Below are positions 24,585-32,918 of a stretch of DNA of 64,000 nt, piece by piece (positions within the stretch are counted from its first letter, which is position 1; the number at the start of each line of letters is the position of its first letter). Location: NCBI RefSeq assembly GCF_000166135.1, contig NC_014666.1, positions 7,068,001 through 7,132,000 on the forward strand, given 5' to 3'. The DNA is from Pseudofrankia inefficax. Lineage in GTDB: Bacteria; Actinomycetota; Actinomycetes; Frankiales; Frankiaceae. The notes below the pieces were generated by a model. That model had not been told where the DNA came from, did not search any database, and saw only the letters and a program-made list of their open reading frames with translations. The position numbers were made by a program, and so were the translations under genes.

Positions 24585-26291
24585 TTACGGGATCAGGACG
24601 CCGGGGTTCAGGATGCCGGTCGGGTCGAGGGCCCGCTTGACGGCGCGCAGCACGGTGACGCCCACGTCGCCGATCTCCGCGCCGAGCCACGGCCGGTGGT
24701 CGGTGCCGACGGCGTGGTGGTGGGTGATCGTCCCGCCGGCCGCCACGATCGCGTCGCTCGCCGCCGCCTTCGCCACCGCCCAGAGCGCGGCCCGGTCCTC
24801 GCTGTGGCCCGCGACGACCGTGAAGTACAGCGAGGCGCCGGTCGGGTAGAGGTGCGAGACGTGGCACAGCACCACCGCCGGCACCCCGGCCGCGGCGTAG
24901 GACTTGGCGAGCGCGTCTCGGACACCTTCGTAGAGGCCGTCCACGCCTGACCAGAAGGTGGCGGTCTCCAGCGTCTCGGCGAACATCCCGGCGTCCAGGA
25001 GCGCGTCCCGCAGCCGGGGCCCGTTGAACCGGCCGCGCACCCACTCCCACCCGGCCTCGGAGCCCAGCGGGCGACCGTCGTGAGCCCGCAGCACCGCCGC
25101 CACGTCGTCGGCCTGCCGGCTCACCCGTTCGGAGGTGCCCTCGTAGCCGAGCACGACCTGACACCCGCCGGCCGGCACCTCGTCGGCAGCGCTCGGTGGG
25201 CTGGGTGGGCCGGCGGCACCGGGAGGGCCGGGTGGGCTGGGAGGGCCGGGAGGGCTGGGAGGGCTGGCGGCACTCGGTGGGCTGGCGGCGCCGGCCGCGG
25301 TCTCGAACTCGTCGGAGAGGCGGGCGACGGCCGGCAGCAGGTCGCGCTGGGCCAGCGCGCGCAGCGCCGCGAGCCCGGTCGCGAAGTCGTCGACCCGCCA
25401 GCTCTCGTACCGCCGGAGCTCCGGGATCGGCCGGACCCGGACCCGGACGGCGGTGATCACGCCGAAGGCACCCTCCGAGCCGAGCACGAGCTGGCGCAGG
25501 TCGGGCCCCGCTGCGGAGGCCGGCGCCCGGCCGAGCTCCCAGCCGCCGATCGGCGTGGCCACCCGCAGCCCGACCACGACCGCGTCGAACCGGCCGTACC
25601 CGCTGGACGCCTGCCCGCTGGAACGGGTCGCGGCGAACCCGCCGATCGTCGCGTACTCCCACGACTGGGGGACGTGCCCGAGGGTCAGGCCGTGCTCAGC
25701 GAGCAGCGCCTCGGCCGCCGGTCCGGACAGGCCCGGCTCCAGCGTGGCGGTCAGCGAGACGGTGTCGACGTCCAGCAGGCGGTTCAGCCGGCGCAGGTCG
25801 AGCGCGACGACGGCCTCGTAGCCGGTGTGCGGCGGGGCCAGGCCACCGACGACGGACGTACCGCCCCCGTAGGGCACGACGGCGACCCGGTGCCCGGCGC
25901 AGACCGCCAGAACGGCGGCGACCTGGTCATGGTCGGCCGGGGTGAGCACGGCGTCCGGCGCGGCGGCCGCGTCGCCGGCGCGCAGCGCGAGCAGGTCCGT
26001 GCTGGACCGGCCGCCGCAGTGCCGAATCCGGATGTCCCGGTCGAGCAGGACGTGCTCCGGGCCGATGGCCGCGGCGAGATCGGCGCGCGCCGGCTCGGGC
26101 AGCCGCGACGGTGGCAGCCGGACGTCGGCCAGGTCGACCGGCGGGCTCGGCCGTTCGCCGAAGCCCAGCCCGTCGACCAACAGCGCCCGTATCGCCGCCG
26201 GCAGCTCCGCGTGCTCGTCCGCCCGTCGCCACCCCCACCACACCGGCTCCGCGTCGGCCAGGGCCCGGGCATCCAGCGACGGCTCGCTCAC
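24585..26291 (-). CDS. FAD-binding oxidase, alkyldihydroxyacetonephosphate synthase-like
   Basis: A 568-residue flavoprotein of the FAD-binding type 4 (VAO/PCMH) family. The FAD-binding PYGGGTSVVGGL is at about residues 160-171, and near the C-terminus is TITHHHAVGTDH, the His cluster typical of alkyl-DHAP synthases and their bacterial relatives. Residues of about 335-370 form a Ser-Pro-Pro-Gly repeat absent from usual homologues. It is divergent from glpD, an arrangement also known around mycobacterial glpD1 and its flavoprotein neighbour. A role in ether-lipid or glycerol-3-phosphate-related redox chemistry is plausible; bacterial members are not well characterised, and a D-lactate/2-hydroxyacid oxidase activity is an alternative. 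Confidence 0.85.
   Translation of the reverse strand: MSEPSLDARALADAEPVWWGWRRADEHAELPAAIRALLVDGLGFGERPSPPVDLADVRLPPSRLPEPARADLAAAIGPEHVLLDRDIRIRHCGGRSSTDLLALRAGDAAAAPDAVLTPADHDQVAAVLAVCAGHRVAVVPYGGGTSVVGGLAPPHTGYEAVVALDLRRLNRLLDVDTVSLTATLEPGLSGPAAEALLAEHGLTLGHVPQSWEYATIGGFAATRSSGQASSGYGRFDAVVVGLRVATPIGGWELGRAPASAAGPDLRQLVLGSEGAFGVITAVRVRVRPIPELRRYESWRVDDFATGLAALRALAQRDLLPAVARLSDEFETAAGAASPPSAASPPSPPGPPSPPGPPGAAGPPSPPSAADEVPAGGCQVVLGYEGTSERVSRQADDVAAVLRAHDGRPLGSEAGWEWVRGRFNGPRLRDALLDAGMFAETLETATFWSGVDGLYEGVRDALAKSYAAAGVPAVVLCHVSHLYPTGASLYFTVVAGHSEDRAALWAVAKAAASDAIVAAGGTITHHHAVGTDHRPWLGAEIGDVGVTVLRAVKRALDPTGILNPGVLIP
25187..25282 (-). repeat. Coding repeat in the AGPS-like gene
   Basis: Consecutive GGGAGGGCT/GGGTGGGCT-like 9 bp units (seen on the plus strand) encode the SPPSPPGPP-type linker on the minus strand. 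Frame is preserved because units are multiples of 3. Confidence 0.7.
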
Positions 26292-26369
26292 CCGACCACT
26301 GTGCCACTCCGGCCGCCGGATGACCCCGACGAGCTGTGGCCAGCCTCACCGACGTTCGACCGGCCAGCG

Positions 26370-26389
26370 GGCCCCGAACGGGGCCTTTC
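26370..26389. terminator. Orphan hairpin in the AGPS/glpD divergent promoter
   Basis: GGCCCC-GAAC-GGGGCC followed by TTTC looks like a rho-independent terminator, yet no upstream plus-strand gene ends here. It could be a leader attenuator or the end of a small RNA. Confidence 0.4.
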
Positions 26390-26503
26390 GGTCGTTGAAA
26401 AGGTCCGGTGGACGAGGGTGGCACCCAGCACGCACGCTGGGCGCGAGGCTGTGCCCGACGTGCACCGGCTCGCCCTGGCCGCCAGTCAGCAGAGGGGGAC
26501 CTG

Positions 26504-28144
26504 ATGACCGATGCCGGCGCAGGCGTGTCACCTCACCCGGGGGCCTCGCTGTCCGCGGCCCGGCGTGAGCGGGAGCTCGCCGGGCTGGCCGCCGGTGAGG
26601 TCGTCGACCTGCTGGTGATCGGCGGCGGGGTGACCGGCGCCGGCGTGGCCCTGGACGCGGCCAGCCGAGGGCTCAGCGTCGCGCTCGCCGAGGCCCGCGA
26701 CCTCGCCTGGGGCACCAGCCGGTGGAGCTCGAAGCTGGTGCACGGCGGACTGCGGTACCTGGCCAGTGGTGACCTGAGACTGGCCATGGAGAGCGCGCAG
26801 GAACGCGACGTCCTGCTGCGCCGGACCGCCGGGCACCTGGTCCACCCGCTGCCGATCCTGATTCCGCTGACCCCGGAGATCAGCCGGCGCTCGACCGCGC
26901 TGATGACCGCCGGCCTGCACGTCGCCGACCTGATGCGTCGCGGCGCGCGGACCCCCAGCAGCACCCTGCCGCCGCCACGCCGGCTCACCGCCGTCGAGAC
27001 CCGCCAGCACGCCCCGACCCTGCGCGAGACCGGTCTGCGCGGCGGCCTGCTCTACTGGGACGGCCAGCTCGTCGACGACGCCCGCCTCGTCGTCACGCTG
27101 GCCCGCACCGCGGCGGCCCACGGGGCGCGGGTGCTCACCCGGCTGCGCGCGCGCACGCTCACCGGCACCGAGGCGCTCGTCGAGGACACCGTCACTGGCA
27201 CGACGTTCGGCCTGCGGGCGCGGACCGTCATCAACGCGACCGGGGTGTGGGCGCCGACCCTGGCGCCCGAGATCCGGCTACGGCCCAGCCGGGGCACCCA
27301 TCTGGTGCTGGCCGCCGATGTCTTCGGCGGGCTGCGCGCCGCGGTCACGGTGCCGATGCCCGGCGAGCACAACAGCTACGTCACGATCGTGCCGCAGGCC
27401 GACGGACGGGTCTACGTGGGGCTGACCGATGTGCCCGCGGAGGGCGTCGAGGACGTGCCCCAGCCGACGGCCGCCGAGATCGAGGCGCTGCTGCGCGTCG
27501 TGTCCGCGGCGTTGGACGCTCCGCTGGACCGGGCCGACGTGCTCGGCGCGTTCGCCGGGCTGCGGCCGCTGCTCGACGCGCCGGCCCACCCGGGGGCGCC
27601 GACGCGCAGCGCGGACCTGTCGCGTCGGCACGCGGTCCGGGTCGGTCCCGACGGGGTGATCACCGTGGTCGGCGGCAAGCTGACCACCTACCGGCGGATG
27701 GCGCGGGACGCGGTCGACACCGCGGTCGCGCACGGCGAGCTCACCGCCGGGCCGTGCCGGACGGCCCGGCTGCCGCTGGTCGGCGCGGCGCCACGGGCCC
27801 AGCTCGCCGACGTGCCGGCCCCCCGGCGGCTGGTCGAGCGGTATGGCACGGAGGCGCCCGCGGTGCTCGCCGCGGCCGGCGACGACCCGGACCTGCTGAC
27901 ACCGATCGCGGCCGGCACGTCTGTCACCGGAGCCGAGCTGCTGTTCGCGCTGCGGCACGAGGGCGCGCTCGACGTCGACGACCTGCTCGACCGGCGGACC
28001 CGGATCGGGCTCGTCGCCGCCGACCGCGCCGCCGCCCTGCCACGCGCCATCAAGCTCACCGAACGGTTCCTCACCCCGGCGGAGCCCACGCCGCCGCGAC
28101 CCGCGCGACCCGCGGACGACCGCCGACCCACACAGCCTCGTTAA
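26504..28144 (+). CDS. glpD: Glycerol-3-phosphate dehydrogenase, aerobic type
   Basis: A 546-residue FAD enzyme that oxidises sn-glycerol-3-phosphate to dihydroxyacetone phosphate at the membrane, passing electrons to quinone. The FAD motif IGGGVTGAG is near residue 35, followed by WGTSRWSSKLVHGGLRYL, the strongly conserved GlpD segment; VGGKLTTYRRMA and the C-terminal all-helical domain are intact. The ATG at 26504 has AGAGGGGG upstream. It is divergent from the AGPS-like flavoprotein, and its TAA overlaps the stop codon of the convergent sensor kinase, so no terminator separates the two. Confidence 0.95.
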   Translation: MTDAGAGVSPHPGASLSAARRERELAGLAAGEVVDLLVIGGGVTGAGVALDAASRGLSVALAEARDLAWGTSRWSSKLVHGGLRYLASGDLRLAMESAQERDVLLRRTAGHLVHPLPILIPLTPEISRRSTALMTAGLHVADLMRRGARTPSSTLPPPRRLTAVETRQHAPTLRETGLRGGLLYWDGQLVDDARLVVTLARTAAAHGARVLTRLRARTLTGTEALVEDTVTGTTFGLRARTVINATGVWAPTLAPEIRLRPSRGTHLVLAADVFGGLRAAVTVPMPGEHNSYVTIVPQADGRVYVGLTDVPAEGVEDVPQPTAAEIEALLRVVSAALDAPLDRADVLGAFAGLRPLLDAPAHPGAPTRSADLSRRHAVRVGPDGVITVVGGKLTTYRRMARDAVDTAVAHGELTAGPCRTARLPLVGAAPRAQLADVPAPRRLVERYGTEAPAVLAAAGDDPDLLTPIAAGTSVTGAELLFALRHEGALDVDDLLDRRTRIGLVAADRAAALPRAIKLTERFLTPAEPTPPRPARPADDRRPTQPR

Positions 28145-30660
28145 GCGGCCGTGGCGCTGACCGGCCAGCGTAGTTCGACGACGGTGTTGTCCTCGTCCAG
28201 CTCGGTGCGGGTCACCAGCGCGCTCAGCGCCGCCAGCCGTGGCTCCGGCCCGGCCTCGGCCACGACGCCCGGCGCCGCGGGGTAGGAGATGAAGCCCTCG
28301 CCGCCGTCGCACAGCAGCGTCACCGTCACGCGGCCGGGCGGTGCCACCCGCAGGGTCTCGCTGAGCAGGTCGACGAGCTCCTCACGGACGTCCGTGGCGA
28401 CGGCGGCCAGCTCCCCGGCGACCTGGAGCACCACCATCGCGCCGCGCGCCTCGGCCGCGTCGATCGCGGTCTCCAGCTCGGTCAGCGGGCCCGCGGGCCC
28501 GCCCCCGCCGGACAGCATCCGGCGCAGCGCCCTCGCCCGACTCGCGCACAGCCGGCGGACGGTCTCCTCGCGCGGGTCGGCGCCGCCCGCCCCGACGGAG
28601 CGCAGCAGCGGCAGCACGTCCCGGTTGAGGCGGGCGAGCCGGCGGGCCCGGTCGCGGCGGATCGCGGCGGCGGCGTCCTGGCTCGCGCCAAGCTCGGCGT
28701 CCATCGCGGCCGCGGCCGTCGTCGTCTCCGCGGTCGCGCGCAGCACCGGCCCGGCGACCGTCACCAGCAGCTGGATCGTCGACACCCCGTACAGCAGCCC
28801 CAGCAGCCGGACGACGTCCAGCGGCTGCGAACCCAGCCGCATCAGGCCGACCGCCAGCTCGACGCCGACGATCACCGCGACGGCCAGCGCCCACTGCCGG
28901 GTCGGCCGGGAGACGGTGATCGGGAGCAGCAGGACCGTCGGGGCCACCGTCCCGGCCCAGTCGTAGATCCTGATCACCTCGTCGCCGGGGGCCAGCGTCG
29001 CGCCGGTCAGGATGACCAGGGCGACGAAGGCGAGCACCACCAGTGCCTCACGGCCGTCGAGCGGGCGACGCCTGATGATCACGACCGTGCTGAGCGCCCC
29101 GGCGGCGACCACCGCCCACAGCAGCAACGACGCGACCGGCGCGATCGGATGCAGCGGCCCGGCCGGCAGGCGGGCATGGCCGCGGTAGCCGATCGCAGGC
29201 AGCGAGAGCACGGCCACGCCCGTCAGCACCGCGATGCCGACGCCGCGGCGGATCGCCTGTTCGTAGTCGCGCCGCAGGTCGGCCCCGTGCTCCGACCGGG
29301 CGACCGCCGGCTGCGCGGCCTGCCAGTGCAGCTCGACCCGGGTGCCGATGCCCGGCCGCGAGAGGATCCGCGCCCACCCGCCCACGTCGACCATCCGCCC
29401 GTGCACGGACCCCCGCAGCCCGAGCCGGGCCCGCCCTGCGTCGTCACCCGCGCCGCCCCCGCCGGCCGGTGGTCCGGCGCCTTCGGCGGGGGTCGGGTCG
29501 ACGTGGGCCGCGTCGAAGCGGGCCGCGTCGAAGCCGACCCCGGCGTCGTCGATCCGGACGCGCACGCCATCCAGCCAGCGGACCACGGTGACCCGGGCGG
29601 CCGCGACGCCGGCGTGCCGGCGGACGTTGGTCAGCGCCTCGCGGACCGCGGCGGCGAGCGCGGCGGCGACGTCGACCGGCAGGGGCTCCTCGGCCAGCGT
29701 CTTCGGGCAGTCGGCGGTCCCGCCGCGCGCCGGGCGCCGCCAGCGCGGCCGCTGGACCCGGACGAACCGGTACGCCACGGTCAGCCCGTCGTCGAGCGCC
29801 TCGTCGACGACGCCGGCGACCAGCCCGTCGAGGTTCGCGTCCGGGTCGGCCTGCGGTCCCGCGGCGGCGTCGCCGGAGCCGGCCAGCAGGCTCTCCACCT
29901 GGTCGACGATCCGCCGGCAGCGCGACCGGACCGCCTCCAGCGCCGGCGCCGGCTGGGCCGCGACGGCCGGCGCGGCCGCCGGGGGACACGCGCGGCCGGC
30001 GCCGCCCAGACCGATGCCGGCCAGCATGTTCAGCACCGTGTCGTGCAGGAACCGCTCGTGCGCCCGGTCCGCGCGGGCTCGGGCCGCGGCGACCGCCTCG
30101 GCGCGGGCGCGGGCACCGACGGCCTCCAGCCAGGCGTCCGCCTGCGTCGCCACCCGCACCAGCAGCACGATCGACTGCCGCAGCGCGACGCAGATGAACA
30201 GCAACAGGCCGGTCGACGTCAGGATCGGCGGCCGGTGGTCATAGGCCGGCACGGCGTGCGCGGCCGCGAGGACGAGCATCACCGCCAGCGACCAGCGGGT
30301 ACGCAACGCGCAGACCGCGCCCATGCCGGAGAGCAGGACGGAGAAGAAGACCCAGGAGCTCGGGTCGCCGAGCGACGGGTCCGGAACCGTCCAGGGCGCG
30401 GTCAGCCCGATCGTCGCGCCGACCGCGACGTCGGCCAGGACGATCCAGCGCGGCAGCGCCCGCCGGGCGGCGACGGCGACCCACGCGATGGACCAGCCGA
30501 GCACGAGCGCCGGGCCGACCAGCCGCCAGGGATGGGGGCCGTACCAGTCGTGCCACCAGACCGCCACGTAGGCCACCGCGTACAGCACGACCAGCGCGCG
30601 CAGTACCGCCAGCCCCCGAAAGATGACGGAGGCGAACGCGTCCAAGGCCCGGGCCGTCAT
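28141..30660 (-). CDS. Orphan sensor histidine kinase with a second, decayed kinase half
   Basis: About 839 residues. First half: roughly five membrane helices, a dimerisation helix with RFLHDTVLNMLAGI (presumed phospho-His of the HisKA_3/NarL type), and an HATPase domain with EALTNVRRHAG (N box), DDAGVGFD (G1) and GLRGSVHGRM (G2). Second half: about six further helices, then RLARLNRDVLPLLRS where the His is absent, and an ATPase-like C-terminus with ELVDLLSETLRVAPPGRVTV lacking the N-box Asn. The protein looks like an internal duplication in which the second catalytic unit has degenerated. No response regulator lies nearby. The ATG at 30660 has GGTGGGGGA upstream; an ATG at 30705 would add 15 residues. 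Signal unknown. Confidence 0.85.
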   Translation of the reverse strand: MTARALDAFASVIFRGLAVLRALVVLYAVAYVAVWWHDWYGPHPWRLVGPALVLGWSIAWVAVAARRALPRWIVLADVAVGATIGLTAPWTVPDPSLGDPSSWVFFSVLLSGMGAVCALRTRWSLAVMLVLAAAHAVPAYDHRPPILTSTGLLLFICVALRQSIVLLVRVATQADAWLEAVGARARAEAVAAARARADRAHERFLHDTVLNMLAGIGLGGAGRACPPAAAPAVAAQPAPALEAVRSRCRRIVDQVESLLAGSGDAAAGPQADPDANLDGLVAGVVDEALDDGLTVAYRFVRVQRPRWRRPARGGTADCPKTLAEEPLPVDVAAALAAAVREALTNVRRHAGVAAARVTVVRWLDGVRVRIDDAGVGFDAARFDAAHVDPTPAEGAGPPAGGGGAGDDAGRARLGLRGSVHGRMVDVGGWARILSRPGIGTRVELHWQAAQPAVARSEHGADLRRDYEQAIRRGVGIAVLTGVAVLSLPAIGYRGHARLPAGPLHPIAPVASLLLWAVVAAGALSTVVIIRRRPLDGREALVVLAFVALVILTGATLAPGDEVIRIYDWAGTVAPTVLLLPITVSRPTRQWALAVAVIVGVELAVGLMRLGSQPLDVVRLLGLLYGVSTIQLLVTVAGPVLRATAETTTAAAAMDAELGASQDAAAAIRRDRARRLARLNRDVLPLLRSVGAGGADPREETVRRLCASRARALRRMLSGGGGPAGPLTELETAIDAAEARGAMVVLQVAGELAAVATDVREELVDLLSETLRVAPPGRVTVTLLCDGGEGFISYPAAPGVVAEAGPEPRLAALSALVTRTELDEDNTVVELRWPVSATAA

Positions 30661-30757
30661 CCAGTCCCCCACCGAATACGCCGCCTGCGCGGTCCCGTAG
30701 GACATCTACGATCGCGCATCCGGTGAACGGGCGGGCGGGTACCCCCGGATCCGGGAG

Positions 30758-30787
30758 CCGCCGGGCCGGTCCCGCCCGGCCCGGCGG
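30758..30787 (-). terminator. Terminator of the SMP-30 gene
   Basis: CCGCCGGGCCG and CGGCCCGGCGG (11 bp, perfect) form a hairpin 7 bp after the stop codon of the SMP-30 gene on the minus strand. Confidence 0.6.
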
Positions 30788-30793
30788 TGGAGG

Positions 30794-31732
30794 TCAGGCG
30801 GCTGGGACGTCGACCCGGCTGGTCAGGACGCGGGCCTCGCGGGTGGCCGCGCGCTCCGAGTCCAGGAACGACCGGGCCGTGCAGATGAACAGGGTGCGGC
30901 CGTCGGCGCCACCGAGCGCGCAAGCGTAGGTGCCCTCGTCGCCGGTCGACACCTCGTCGACGACCTCGCCGCCCTCGCGGACCCGCAGCACCCGGTTGTG
31001 GTACGCGTCGGCGACCCAGACGGCGCCCTCGGCGTCGACGCAGATCCCGTCGGTGGCGGCCGGACGGTCGTCGGCGGGCAGCGCGGCCACCCGGCCCGCG
31101 CCGCCCGACAGGTCCGCCCACAGGCGGGGGCGCAGCAGGGTGCCGTCGCCGGTGACGTCGAACGCGGTCAGCCGGCTGTCGAACGTCTCGGCGAGCACCA
31201 GCGTGGCCACGACGTCGGAGGGACCGCCGGCGGCCAGGGCCGACCCGGCCTCGCCGCGGGGGATGATGACCGTGCCGTTCGGGAAGGTCAGGTCCTTCGC
31301 GGCGACGCTCGTGGTTCCGTCCGGGTCGATCCGGACCAGGACGGTCGGCTTGCTGGCCTCGCCGGACATCAGGTCGAACCCGAAGTTGCCCGCGTACGCA
31401 CGCCCCTGGGCGTCGACCACCAGCTCGTTCAGGCTGCCGCCGCAGTAGCCGGACAGGTCGGCGTGCACCACGAGCTCGCCGCCCGGCTCCTGGCGCAGCA
31501 GATGCCGGTCGATCATCGAGACGACCAGCAGGCGGCCGTCGGGCAGCCAGCCGAGCCCGGCCGGGTGGCCGCCGTCCAGCCTGGCCATCACCTCGGCGTC
31601 CCCGGTCTCCGGGTCGACGGCGAGGACCTCCCCCAGGTACTGGTCCGAGACCCAGAGCCGGCCCTCGTGCCAACGCGGAGCCTCCAGGAAGCTTCGGCCG
31701 TCGAGCAGCACTGAGACAGGGGAAGGCGACAC
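30794..31732 (-). CDS. SMP-30/gluconolactonase/LRE family protein
   Basis: A 312-residue six-bladed beta-propeller. Typical blocks are LLDGRSFLEAPRWHEGRLWV at the start (with the metal-binding Glu), GWLPDGRLLVV, LNELVVDAQGRAYAGNFGF and DGICVDAEGAVWVADAYHN, the last giving the conserved Asp. Such enzymes are Ca2+/Zn2+-dependent lactonases. I chose the GTG at 31730-31732 because GGAG is just upstream and the family similarity begins there; the open frame to 31951 is made of minisatellite DNA and is unlikely to be translated. No sugar-acid genes are nearby, so the lactone substrate is unknown. Confidence 0.9.
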   Translation of the reverse strand: MSPSPVSVLLDGRSFLEAPRWHEGRLWVSDQYLGEVLAVDPETGDAEVMARLDGGHPAGLGWLPDGRLLVVSMIDRHLLRQEPGGELVVHADLSGYCGGSLNELVVDAQGRAYAGNFGFDLMSGEASKPTVLVRIDPDGTTSVAAKDLTFPNGTVIIPRGEAGSALAAGGPSDVVATLVLAETFDSRLTAFDVTGDGTLLRPRLWADLSGGAGRVAALPADDRPAATDGICVDAEGAVWVADAYHNRVLRVREGGEVVDEVSTGDEGTYACALGGADGRTLFICTARSFLDSERAATREARVLTSRVDVPAA

Positions 31733-31788
31733 GGAATCTCCATCCGTCGGCAGGGGGCACCGCGCCGACGAGGCGAGGCGCCGGGAAG

Positions 31789-31878
31789 CGGCAGGGGTTG
31801 CGAGGCGGCAGGGTCCAGTACGGCGGGTTGCGGAGCGGCAGGGGTGTGAGAACGGCAGGGGTGTGAGAACGGCAGAGG
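31789..31878. repeat. CGGCAGGG minisatellite upstream of SMP-30
   Basis: Tandem 15-17 bp units each beginning CGGCAGG or CGGCGGG; two successive copies of CGGCAGGGGTGTGAGAA (31836-31852, 31853-31869) are identical. The array covers what should be the promoter or 5' leader of the lactonase gene. Confidence 0.8.
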
Positions 31879-32026
31879 GTCGTGCGCGACGACGGCCCCC
31901 GTCGCCAACGCCGACCGACGGAATCCGAGCCCACACCGTAACGGCGGGCACCGGGCCGGCAGCACCGCCCTGTCGGAATCGGGATAGTCAGAGCACCTGG
32001 TCTGGCGGCTCACCCTGGCCGGATGA

Positions 32027-32044
32027 GGTTAGCGGCTGCTAACC
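32027..32044. promoter_or_regulatory. Palindromic operator for TetR (predicted)
   Basis: GGTTAGCGGCTGCTAACC: 7 bp arms around a 4 bp spacer, 41 bp upstream of the TetR start. Typical shape and location for an autoregulatory TetR operator. Confidence 0.55.
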
Positions 32045-32085
32045 CGAGCGGCCGGGACCGCCGGCACAGGCGGTAATGTGCCTGC

Positions 32086-32799
32086 ATGCCCGGGCGCGCC
32101 GATCCGACCCGCGCCGAGGCCGCCCCACCGGGGCCACAGCCCGGCGGCGACCCGGAACCGGTCGATGCGCAACGGTCCACGGCGCCGGGGCCACCCGCCG
32201 CTCTCCCGGTGACCACACCGTCCGCGCCCGCGGGTGCGCGGCGCGAGCAGCTGCTCGGCGCGGCTGCCCGGCTGATGGCCGACCGGGGCTACCACGGGGT
32301 CAGCATCAACGACATCGGGGCGGCGGCCGGCGTCTCCGGACCGGCGGTCTACAAGCATTTCCCGAGCAAGCAGGCCATCCTGACCGAGCTGCTGGTCGGG
32401 ATCAGCGAGCGCCTGCTCGCCGAGGGCACGGTCCGGGCGACCGCCGCGGCGGACCCGGACGAGGCCCTGGACGCGCTGGTGCGCTGGCACGTGTCGTTCG
32501 CGCTCGGCTCCCCCGAGCTGATCCGCATCCAGGACCGGGACCTCGCCAGCATGGACGAGACGGCGGCCCGCCTGGTGCGCCGGCTGCAGCGCAGGTATGT
32601 GGAGCTCTGGGTCGCGCAGCTGCGCGCCCGCGACCCGGAGCTTGCCGAGGACGCGGCCCGGGCCACCGTCCACGCGACCTTCGGCCTGCTCAACTCCACC
32701 CCGTACAGCGCCACCGGCGGCGCGGCCCGCCTCGGCCGCGCCCGGATGGCCGACCTCCTGCACCGCCTGGGCCTGGCCGCCCTGCGCGCCGCCACCTGA
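32086..32799 (+). CDS. TetR/AcrR family transcriptional regulator
   Basis: A 237-residue protein with a Pro/Ala-rich N-terminal extension (about 45 residues) before the DNA-binding domain (GVSINDIGAAAGVSGPAVYK, then HFPSKQAIL). The C-terminal domain with ELIRIQDRDLASMDE resembles regulators of fatty-acid or acyl-CoA genes, but this is weak. The ATG at 32086 has no ribosome site; a GTG at 32209 just ahead of the domain is an alternative that would remove the extension. It diverges from the SMP-30 gene and converges with pntB. Confidence 0.9.
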   Translation: MPGRADPTRAEAAPPGPQPGGDPEPVDAQRSTAPGPPAALPVTTPSAPAGARREQLLGAAARLMADRGYHGVSINDIGAAAGVSGPAVYKHFPSKQAILTELLVGISERLLAEGTVRATAAADPDEALDALVRWHVSFALGSPELIRIQDRDLASMDETAARLVRRLQRRYVELWVAQLRARDPELAEDAARATVHATFGLLNSTPYSATGGAARLGRARMADLLHRLGLAALRAAT

Positions 32800-32814
32800 C
32801 GGCGCCGGCCTGAC

Positions 32815-32854
32815 CCCCTGGAAGCCAGCCCGCACCCCTGGAAGCCAGCCCGCG
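32815..32854. repeat. Two-unit 20 bp tandem repeat
   Basis: CCCCTGGAAGCCAGCCCGC followed by A or G, repeated twice directly after the TetR gene. Small, non-coding. Confidence 0.8.
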
Positions 32855-32863
32855 CGGCCACGA

Positions 32864-32904
32864 GCCGGGTGGCATCAGGGCGACGTTGCCCGATGCCACC
32901 CGGC
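32864..32904. terminator. Bidirectional terminator TetR / pnt operon
   Basis: GCCGGGTGGCATC and GATGCCACCCGGC (13 bp, perfect) with inner GGGC/GCCC pairing, 14 bp from the pntB stop codon; serves the convergent TetR and pnt transcripts. Confidence 0.75.
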
Positions 32905-32918
32905 CGGCAGCGCGGGGG

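Larger units (their letters stand above)
31733..32085. other. Divergent intergenic region SMP-30 / TetR with minisatellite
   Basis: 353 bp. Holds the CGGCAGGG minisatellite close to the SMP-30 start and a TetR-type palindrome at 32027-32044. No gene. Confidence 0.6.
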
